From assembly GCA_040882555.1 (NCBI GenBank), contig JBBEBC010000056.1, positions 1-5,644 of the forward strand: 5,644 bases of DNA, given 5' to 3'. Position 1 is the stretch's first letter. Each line of letters starts with the position of its first letter. A program made the position numbers and the translations under genes. Under the pieces are notes generated by a model. That model was given only the letters and a program-made list of their open reading frames with translations. It ran no database searches and was not told the origin of the DNA. The stretch comes from M30B66 sp040882555. Lineage in GTDB: Bacteria; Bacteroidota; Bacteroidia; M30B66. Below, one piece after another: positions 1 to 4,514 of this stretch.

Positions 1-1
1 T

Positions 2-133
2 GAAGATTTGAGTATTAGCCTTTCAATGGTTAAAAAGTATAAGTCGAGTTTGCTTGACAAAGCTAAATGTAAAAATTCTGTCGGTTTAACCTTGTTTGCA
101 ATAAAGACAGGCCTTTTGGAATTGAAACTTTGA
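2..133 (+). CDS. LuxR/NarL-type regulator, C-terminal HTH fragment (5' end outside window)
   Basis: The frame is open from the left edge to a TGA at 131-133 and encodes 43 residues. These read as the end of a LuxR/NarL (GerE-type) DNA-binding domain. The stretch ISLSMVKKYKSSLLDKA fits the recognition helix and following helix, which in the family runs 'S.xTVxxHrxnIlxKL'. It is followed by KNSVGLTLFAIKTGLLEL, which matches the closing 'xnxxxlvxyAixxGli' helix. The protein would be a transcriptional activator or repressor, often the output domain of a two-component response regulator. The receiver or sensor part lies outside the window, so the signal and targets cannot be read. The gene converges on folE, and no clean terminator lies directly behind it. 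Family assignment is fairly secure from this short piece; a response-regulator architecture is only inferred. Confidence 0.72.
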   Translation, partial: EDLSISLSMVKKYKSSLLDKAKCKNSVGLTLFAIKTGLLELKL

Positions 134-368
134 TATATTGTTTCTAGAATTGTTAATATCTAGTTGATATTTTTAACCAAAGCTTGAAATCTGTAAACAT
201 ATACTGTACTTAAGTTACCTTGAATATTGAACTTTTGTACACTTGTTAATTACCTAAAAAGATGTCACTTTTGATATGTTGGTTTTAAGAACAATAATTA
301 TACATTTATTATTATTTATTTATTATGTTTATTTTTATTTAAATAGTTGAAGCTTACCAATTGGAGTA
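134..368. other. AT-rich intergenic region, no gene
   Basis: Very AT-rich spacer between the convergent LuxR-type gene and folE, with stops in all frames. I see no credible coding region, RNA gene or TAnnTTTG promoter box. A weak hairpin (AATATC at 155-160, loop TAGTT, GATATT at 166-171, then TTT) begins 22 bases after the luxR-type stop. It could be a poor terminator for that gene, but the stem is almost pure A/T. The strong hairpin at 369-410 is the more credible transcription stop. Confidence 0.6.
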
Positions 369-410
369 AAATTCCCCGATTCTGTGACACAGAATTCGGG
401 GGATTTTTTT
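369..410. terminator. Bidirectional rho-independent terminator
   Basis: An inverted repeat forms a stem of about 16 bp. The left arm is ATTCCCCGATTCTGT (371-385), the loop is GAC (386-388), and the right arm is ACAGAATTCGGGGGAT (389-404), with one bulged T near 395-396 and one T-G wobble. On the plus strand it runs directly into a T tract at 404-411, so it can stop transcription from the LuxR-type gene. Read on the minus strand it starts just past the folE stop and ends in a shorter T run (AATTTT). It therefore serves both converging units. Confidence 0.88.
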
Positions 411-1036
411 TAATGAAGCTTAGCTGCGATGAGATTTATGAATTCGGCTCTTGTTTTTTCTCTCATAAATTCACCCGTGAATGCCGAGGTAGTAGTGACC
501 GAATTTTGCTTTTGTATTCCTCTCATTTGCATGCATAGGTGAGAAGCTTCAATTACAACTGCAACGCCCTGAGGTTGTAAAGTACTTTCTATGCAATCTC
601 TAATCTGATTAGTCAACCTTTCCTGAACCTGAAGTCGTCTTGCAAATGCATCAACAACTCTCGGGATTTTGCTTAAACCCACAATTTTTCCATTTGGGAT
701 ATAGGCAACATGAGCCTTTCCGAAAAATGGAAGTAGATGATGTTCGCAAAGGCTATACAACTCAATATCTTTAACAATAACCATTTGACTGTATTCTTCA
801 GAGAACATGGCAGATTTTATTATCTCTGCTGGATCAAGATCATATCCATGAGTTAAAAACTGCATCGCTTTAGCTACTCTTTCAGGAGTTTTTAATAAGC
901 CTTCTCTCTGAGAATCTTCGCCAAGTTTTTCTAATATATCAGCATAATGTTCTGCCATTTCACCGATCTTCTCTGTATTGTATCGGTCTATCTTTTTGTA
1001 GCCCTCGTCAAAAATATCATCCCCTTCTTCTATCAT
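410..1036 (-). CDS. folE: GTP cyclohydrolase I (FolE)
   Basis: Homododecameric-type cytosolic zinc enzyme converting GTP to 7,8-dihydroneopterin triphosphate plus formate. This is the entry step to folate, tetrahydrobiopterin and queuosine pterins. At 208 residues it is close to the usual size. The N-terminal helical part (about 20-80) contains the family stretch EGLLKTPERVAKA (45-57). The catalytic core has LCEHHLLPF (96-104), supplying zinc ligands Cys97 and His100 with His99 nearby. It also has GLSKIPRVVDAFARRLQVQERLT (120-142), and HLCMQMRG (166-173) with the third zinc ligand Cys168. These match E. coli Cys110, His113 and Cys181 with a constant offset of 13. All key residues are intact. 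The ATG lies 10 nt after the stop of the PTPS-family gene, so the two are very likely cotranscribed; only a weak AAAGAAAG precedes it. The bidirectional terminator follows immediately. Confidence 0.96.
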   Translation of the reverse strand: MIEEGDDIFDEGYKKIDRYNTEKIGEMAEHYADILEKLGEDSQREGLLKTPERVAKAMQFLTHGYDLDPAEIIKSAMFSEEYSQMVIVKDIELYSLCEHHLLPFFGKAHVAYIPNGKIVGLSKIPRVVDAFARRLQVQERLTNQIRDCIESTLQPQGVAVVIEASHLCMQMRGIQKQNSVTTTSAFTGEFMREKTRAEFINLIAAKLH

Positions 1037-1046
1037 AGTCTTTCTT

Positions 1047-1457
1047 TTAACCGTGGTATTCTACGTAATTGTTCTCGGTTTCAAATAGTTTGATTGCGTG
1101 TAGTTCGCATCCATTGTTTGCAATCGCTTGAAACAATTGTTCCCATATTTTAATGGCTAAGTTTTCTGTCGATGGCATGATCCCTTTCATGAAATCTACA
1201 TCCAGATTTAGATTTTTATGATCTAGCTTTTCCACAACAAGGTCTTTTATTAAGCCACTTAGAATTTTGAGATCAATTACAAAGCCTGTTAATTCATTCG
1301 GTTCTCCTTTAACTGTTACGTGCAGATTGAAATTATGACCATGCCAATTAACGTTAGCGCATTTCCCGAAAACCTCTATGTTCTTTGCTTCTGACCATTC
1401 TGGTCGTGCTAATTTATGGGCAGCATTAAAATGCTCTTTGCGTGTGATGTAAATCAT
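1047..1457 (-). CDS. 6-pyruvoyl-tetrahydropterin synthase / QueD-family protein
   Basis: Zinc-dependent T-fold enzyme acting on dihydroneopterin triphosphate, the product of the neighbouring folE. It makes 6-pyruvoyl-tetrahydropterin (BH4 route) or 6-carboxy-tetrahydropterin (queuosine, QueD). From the ATG at 1457 it has 136 residues. Zinc ligands are His14 (HFNAAHKL) plus His39 and His41 in WHGHNF. The catalytic Cys33 sits in CANVNWHGH, and Asp79-His80 in LDHKNLNLD complete the usual Cys/Asp/His triad. PSTENLA (Glu98) and LFETENNYVEY (pterin-binding Glu126) close the fold. The Cys-to-His spacing is C-x5-HGH, as in animal PTPS, not C-x3-HGH as in E. coli QueD. Automated pipelines would probably call it queD. 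The frame stays open to a TTG at 1478, but that TTG is the end of a promoter box, so the internal ATG is chosen. Family is secure; product specificity is open. Confidence 0.9.
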   Translation of the reverse strand: MIYITRKEHFNAAHKLARPEWSEAKNIEVFGKCANVNWHGHNFNLHVTVKGEPNELTGFVIDLKILSGLIKDLVVEKLDHKNLNLDVDFMKGIMPSTENLAIKIWEQLFQAIANNGCELHAIKLFETENNYVEYHG

Positions 1458-1636
1458 TGCTCTTATAAGTGGCTGCAAAGATAGTAAGAGCTTTAATACA
1501 TTCGATTATTGTCCGATTTATACTAAAACTACCTGAACATTTTTAATTTGATATCGCCCGTAAGGGCTAAAAACACTGAGTTATTTCTTCGACAAGCGCA
1601 TTCTACGAAAGTTATAATTCCCAGAATAAACATATC
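1458..1636. other. Intergenic region between glycosyltransferase and PTPS genes
   Basis: A spacer of 179 bases on the minus-strand side. It holds the PTPS promoter and a small GCCC/GGGC hairpin (1556-1567, loop GTAA). No T tract follows that hairpin in the direction of transcription, so I do not call a terminator for the glycosyltransferase unit. No coding frame of note. Confidence 0.5.
1476..1483 (-). promoter_or_regulatory. Bacteroidota-type -7 box for the PTPS-folE operon
   Basis: Read on the minus strand this is TATCTTTG, a perfect match to the Bacteroidota housekeeping -7 consensus TAnnTTTG. It ends 18 bases before the chosen ATG of the PTPS-family gene, giving a leader of roughly 15 nt. 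I see no convincing TTG box 19-21 bases upstream, so the -33 half is weak. The leader is too short for a preQ1 or other riboswitch. Confidence 0.6.
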
Positions 1637-3319
1637 TTACTTAACAGGAACGTTCCTCCTTAGAAAAACAAAGCCGTTTTTCTCGTCAACAAACTCAATA
1701 TCATCCATATTTAGATAAGTGTCGGCATGAATATTCTTTGTTACAAAATATACTGGCTTATCAATATTTCCTGTCATAAGCCAATCTCTCAATGCATCTA
1801 TATGATATAAGCCGTCTTTAGCTTTATTATTTTTAATTTCTTCAGTTGAAAGTCCTTGCTTTTTGAAATAGAAATATTGCGCATAGCTCTTGAATCCTAG
1901 CGTTTCTATGTAAATGTCTTCACCTTCGTGTTGTTTGTAGAAGTCAACGCTAGCTTGTTGAGTAAAGGCAGCAATTCTTGATGGGAATCGCATAAGAAAC
2001 AAGCTAGTTGACACAATACATCCTCCAACAAGTAAGCTAATGGTAGTCCTATAATTGCCTTTTGATAGATAGGTTAAACCAGCAACAAGACTCGAAATCC
2101 AAATTATTCCAGGCAGATAGTCAACATATGACCAATCTACAATAGCTTCTAAATTACCAGCCGCAAACTCATCCTTCAGTAAAGCAAGAATTACTTCTTT
2201 ATTCATCCCAATATATGGCAGTATTAGCATAGCAAGCCCAATAACAATTCCCGGTATAAGTAGGAGTGAGGCTTGTAATCGAGTCCATTTTTGCCTTCCT
2301 CTTAAATACTCCTCCACACTCATCGCTGCAATAGCACTTAAGGGCAAATAAGCTAATGAGGAATAATGAATGATCTTCGTTGTGACTATGGAAAATAAGA
2401 TCATCACAACCCAAAAAAGAATTTTCATCCAAAGCAGAAAGTCAGCATCTTCTACTCTGAATTGGGGTCTTCTAAACAATGCTTTTAACGCGAGAAGGCT
2501 CATTGGAAAACAGCCTAATAAGACAATTAAAAAGTGATAATAGATTGGTTGTTTATGCCCAGCGTCGGGGGTAGAAAAAAGTCTGATTTGATAACTTATG
2601 AACTCTTCAAGAAACCAAGGCCCATTCTTTAATGTTTCAGCGCCAAACCATAGAGAGGAAATTAAAAATATACTCAGCGCTGTAAGACCAATGTTTTTTA
2701 AGCTAGCAATAGGTTGAAATCGCTTAACAGCCCAGAAAATAAAGCAGGTGAGCAAGGCAATTAAAAGTGCAACTGGTCCTTTCGTGAGAATAGCTAAACC
2801 GATACTTATTCCTGCTAGTATAGAATATTTTATTGAAGAACTCTGTCCGTAAAAACGCACGGCATTCGAAATAAACCAGATTCCTGCAAAAATGAAGGTG
2901 TTAAAAACGGGGTCTATAATACCAGACTTGAAGTATACATGAGGAAGAAAGCTTCCGCCCATGAGAATCGCCATGATAAAACCAAAGCGCTCAGAACGCA
3001 TTTTTCGACCGATCTCAAATAACATTAGGAGGTTAATGATTCCAAAAATGGCATTTGGGAAACGAGCTGCATATTCGTTTACTCCAAAAGCCTTCATACT
3101 AGCAGCTTGAAGCCAGAAAAATAAAGGAGGCTTTTCCCAAAAAGGCTGGAAATTAATCTGAACTCTGAAATAATCGCCTGTCAACAACATTTCTCTAGCT
3201 GATTCTGCGAAATTTATTTCATCCCAATCAAATAGCGGCGCCTGCCCTAAAAATGGTAAATACAATACAGCTCCAATTAACAAAAGGATAATTCGGTACT
3301 GATTCCTCAATTTACTCAT
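1637..3319 (-). CDS. ArnT-like polytopic membrane glycosyltransferase (GT39/GT83, PMT_2 type)
   Basis: Integral inner-membrane GT-C glycosyltransferase of 560 residues. These enzymes transfer a sugar from a polyprenyl-phosphate carrier to an acceptor (lipid A, protein or glycolipid) on the periplasmic side. After a first membrane helix (about 9-25) comes the family signature loop: FDWDE (30-34, the catalytic-type acidic pair), AESAREMLLTGDY (38-50) and FWEKPPLFFWL (60-70). This closely resembles the ArnT pattern DE...AESAREML...EKPPL. Further family marks are the R-F-P at 86-88, the acidic GIIDP (133-137) and LTKGP (178-182). Many hydrophobic segments follow to about residue 440, and then a soluble C-terminal part of roughly 100 residues. 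Its ATG overlaps the PAP2 stop (ATGA, 4 bases), implying translational coupling. Family is clear; donor and acceptor are not. ArnT itself is not claimed, since no other L-Ara4N genes are visible. Confidence 0.88.
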   Translation of the reverse strand: MSKLRNQYRIILLLIGAVLYLPFLGQAPLFDWDEINFAESAREMLLTGDYFRVQINFQPFWEKPPLFFWLQAASMKAFGVNEYAARFPNAIFGIINLLMLFEIGRKMRSERFGFIMAILMGGSFLPHVYFKSGIIDPVFNTFIFAGIWFISNAVRFYGQSSSIKYSILAGISIGLAILTKGPVALLIALLTCFIFWAVKRFQPIASLKNIGLTALSIFLISSLWFGAETLKNGPWFLEEFISYQIRLFSTPDAGHKQPIYYHFLIVLLGCFPMSLLALKALFRRPQFRVEDADFLLWMKILFWVVMILFSIVTTKIIHYSSLAYLPLSAIAAMSVEEYLRGRQKWTRLQASLLLIPGIVIGLAMLILPYIGMNKEVILALLKDEFAAGNLEAIVDWSYVDYLPGIIWISSLVAGLTYLSKGNYRTTISLLVGGCIVSTSLFLMRFPSRIAAFTQQASVDFYKQHEGEDIYIETLGFKSYAQYFYFKKQGLSTEEIKNNKAKDGLYHIDALRDWLMTGNIDKPVYFVTKNIHADTYLNMDDIEFVDEKNGFVFLRRNVPVK

Positions 3320-3960
3320 GGATTCAATTCTTGTTTTAGGAACTTACCTTTCTTCAACCTATTCGCATAGAATATCTCTACACTAATTTGTGTTAGCAAT
3401 CCTAGGGAAATACCTGCAAAGACATCTTTGGGGAAATGTTGAAAGAGGTAGATTCTCGAATAGGCTACAAAAAAAAGCATAAGCGCAAGTAACATCTGAA
3501 AAGAGTTTTTCCTTGCTCTAAATGCGAAAAAAGTGAAAAGGATTGCTGCTGAGGTGGAATGCCCCGAAGGAAAACTTTTGTAAGCATGTGGTTTGAGATT
3601 CGGAGGGACTTCGAGGTCAATCTTTTGATCCTTAAACCATTGAACCGGTCTTGGTTCTGATTTATAAACAGTATTTTTCAGCGTTTGGACTGCAATACCA
3701 CTTACAGCAAAACCTGTAAAAAGTATGATAGCTAGTCGGAGATTTTTTCCAACAAGCAATACCACGCATAACACAAATACGAAGAGTCCATTAGCGATCT
3801 CAGTGATTATGCTCATCAATCCGTCGGAAGTTGCGCTATGTGAAGCCTGGAGCATCATAAAACTTTCCTCTTTGCTGAATGTCAGTATGATAGCAAGTAA
3901 ACTTAGGCAAAGTACTGCTACAGTAAGAAGAAAAACTTTAGGATACTTCAATTTAAACAT
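3316..3960 (-). CDS. PAP2-family membrane phosphatase
   Basis: Membrane acid phosphatase of the PAP2 superfamily, 214 residues from the ATG at 3960. Relatives dephosphorylate phosphatidic acid, phosphatidylglycerophosphate, undecaprenyl pyrophosphate or lipid A at the periplasmic face. Three catalytic blocks are visible, numbered from this ATG. Block one is KNTVYKSEPRP (Lys95...Arg104-Pro105). Block two is FPSGHST (Pro131-Ser-Gly-His134). Block three is SRIYLFQHFPKD, with Arg169, nucleophile His175 and Asp179. Block one has eight residues between Lys and Arg-Pro instead of the usual six. About five to six membrane helices are apparent. The frame extends to a TTG at 3984, but a TACCTTTG promoter box lies inside that extension, so the ATG is preferred. 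That leaves only about 4 nt of leader. It is the first gene of a two-gene unit with the ArnT-like transferase. Substrate cannot be read from sequence. Confidence 0.9.
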   Translation of the reverse strand: MFKLKYPKVFLLTVAVLCLSLLAIILTFSKEESFMMLQASHSATSDGLMSIITEIANGLFVFVLCVVLLVGKNLRLAIILFTGFAVSGIAVQTLKNTVYKSEPRPVQWFKDQKIDLEVPPNLKPHAYKSFPSGHSTSAAILFTFFAFRARKNSFQMLLALMLFFVAYSRIYLFQHFPKDVFAGISLGLLTQISVEIFYANRLKKGKFLKQELNP

Positions 3961-3966
3961 GTTGCG

Positions 3967-3974
3967 CAAAGGTA
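3967..3974 (-). promoter_or_regulatory. Bacteroidota-type -7 box for the PAP2-glycosyltransferase unit
   Basis: On the minus strand this reads TACCTTTG, a full match to TAnnTTTG. It ends only 6 bases before the PAP2 ATG, so the transcript would be leaderless or nearly so. A TTTTC run lies about 20 bases upstream as a partial -33 element. An imperfect dyad, CCGAT (4005-4009) and ATCGG (4019-4023), sits just upstream of that and could bind a regulator; this is weak. Confidence 0.55.
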
Positions 3975-4025
3975 TAGAATTCAATTGTTTGAAAATATGA
4001 AGAGCCGATAGTGAATAAATCGGTT

Positions 4026-4075
4026 AATATCTGATTCGTTTTTTATTCATTACGCATTGTATGCTTTCAGATATT
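4026..4075. repeat. 9-bp inverted repeat in the divergent intergenic region
   Basis: AATATCTGA at 4026-4034 and TCAGATATT at 4067-4075 are perfect inverse copies separated by 32 bases. Allowing one T-G pair, the match extends outward to 11 bp. The right arm ends 14 bases before the ATG of the small CxxC protein. It could be an mRNA hairpin in that gene's leader or a pair of operator half-sites between the divergent units. Chance cannot be excluded in AT-rich DNA. Confidence 0.4.
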
Positions 4076-4093
4076 GAAATAAAAAATCTATGA
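4061..4093 (+). CDS. Possible 10-codon upstream minicistron
   Basis: An ATG at 4061 opens MLSDIEIKNL and stops at TGA 4091-4093, overlapping the ATG of the next gene (4090-4092) in an ATGA arrangement. Such overlaps usually indicate translational coupling. The frame is very short and could be chance. It would also be untranslated if the promoter of the small gene lies at the TATGCTTT-like sequence at 4060-4067. No homologue is recognised. I rate it as a candidate only. Confidence 0.2.
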   Translation: MLSDIEIKNL

Positions 4094-4296
4094 CAGAGAC
4101 CTTACTTAACACATTTGAAGATCAGCTAAAAACGATGGTATCATCCGGTCAGATTCGTTACAAACAGATGTTAAATGTGATTGGATCTGTTCCTGCAGAC
4201 ACCCCACTAGATAGTTTAACTGCTGAGCAAGTTGCTTTAGTCAACATAAAACTCTCAGCTCCTGAAGAAGATGACTGCGAATTTTGCTCAGGATAG
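4090..4296 (+). CDS. Small acidic hypothetical protein with C-terminal CxxC
   Basis: I do not recognise this 68-residue protein. It has no signal peptide and no membrane helix, so it is probably cytosolic. Residues 1-30 (ETLLNTFEDQLKTMVSSGQIRYKQMLNVIG) look amphipathic and helical. A proline-containing turn (VPADTPLDSL) follows, then a second likely helix (TAEQVALVNIKL). It ends in the acidic tail PEEDDCEFCSG, in which C-E-F-C is the only cysteine pair. The pair could bind a metal or be redox-active, but with two cysteines alone that is inference. An in-frame stop at 4075-4077 makes the ATG at 4090 the first possible ATG start. It is preceded by an A-rich stretch (GAAATAAAAAATCT), typical of Bacteroidota genes without a Shine-Dalgarno site. 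Codon use looks coding and its GC content is higher than the flanks. It is divergent from PAP2, and the next gene downstream is a separately promoted tRNA. Confidence 0.66.
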   Translation: MTETLLNTFEDQLKTMVSSGQIRYKQMLNVIGSVPADTPLDSLTAEQVALVNIKLSAPEEDDCEFCSG

Positions 4297-4313
4297 GAAA
4301 TTTAAAATTGCTC

Positions 4314-4343
4314 TTGCGTCAAATACCATTTAGATTATATTTG
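4314..4343 (+). promoter_or_regulatory. Promoter of the tRNA-Met gene
   Basis: TTG at 4314-4316 and TATATTTG at 4336-4343 are separated by exactly 19 bases. This matches the Bacteroidota primary-sigma consensus TTG-N19-TAnnTTTG and is the best promoter in the window. Transcription should start around 4347, giving a 5' leader of about 8 nt before the mature tRNA. The -33 box lies 17 bases past the stop of the small gene, so the tRNA need not depend on read-through. Confidence 0.82.
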
Positions 4344-4354
4344 CACCCCCAATT

Positions 4355-4428
4355 GGCGGGGTAGCTCAGATGGTTAGAGCGCAGGATTCATAACCCTGAG
4401 GTCACGGGTTCAATTCCCGTCCCCGCTA
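4355..4428 (+). tRNA. tRNA-Met (anticodon CAT), probably elongator
   Basis: A complete cloverleaf of 74 nt. The acceptor is GGCGGGG (4355-4361) with CCCCGCT (4421-4427), including a G1-U72 wobble. The D arm is GCTC/GAGC. The anticodon arm is CAGGA/CCCTG around loop TTCATAA, with CAT at 4389-4391. The T arm is ACGGG/CCCGT with loop TTCAATT. The discriminator is A at 4428. The 3' CCA is not encoded (CT follows). The lack of three consecutive G-C pairs in the anticodon stem and the paired acceptor end argue against initiator tRNA. A lysidine-type tRNA-Ile(CAT) is not strictly excluded, but the sequence resembles elongator tRNA-Met. The bottom pair of the anticodon stem is an A31-C39 mismatch. 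Confidence 0.95.
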
Positions 4429-4430
4429 CT

Positions 4431-4464
4431 AAAAAGACTGTCATTACTAATGATGGTCTTTTTT
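4431..4464. terminator. Rho-independent terminator behind tRNA-Met, likely bidirectional
   Basis: The left arm AAAAAGACTGTCATT (4431-4445) pairs with AATGATGGTCTTTTT (4449-4463) through a 15-bp stem, including two G-T wobbles, around loop ACT. It ends in a T run at 4459-4464. It begins 2 bases after the tRNA discriminator. With A's on the left and T's on the right, it also presents a T run to minus-strand transcripts arriving from the L,D-transpeptidase gene, whose stop lies 51 bases away. Confidence 0.85.
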
Positions 4465-4514
4465 CTTTGAAAGACTTTCTTATTGAGTTTCTTAGTTTGT
4501 ATTCTCTACTAATA

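Noticed and set aside
347..538. Plus-strand open frame of 63 codons
   Set aside because: It runs through the terminator hairpin and antisense to the end of folE, with no family resemblance. A shadow of the real gene.
1458..1500. preQ1 riboswitch upstream of the PTPS/QueD-family gene
   Set aside because: The predicted leader is about 15 nt, too short for an aptamer, and no preQ1-like stem with A-rich tail is visible.
1556..1567. GCCC-GTAA-GGGC hairpin as terminator of the glycosyltransferase unit
   Set aside because: Only 4 bp, and followed on the minus strand by GATATC rather than a T tract.
2199..2432. Minus-strand open frame of 77 codons in another frame inside the glycosyltransferase gene
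   Set aside because: Lies wholly within a well-conserved GT-C coding region; composition is that of an out-of-frame reading.
3725..4000. Plus-strand open frame of 91 codons
   Set aside because: Antisense to the start of the PAP2 gene and its promoter; no recognisable domain.
4355..4464. tRNA gene as an integration (att) site
   Set aside because: No integrase, no repeated 3' tRNA segment elsewhere in the window and no foreign-looking cargo.
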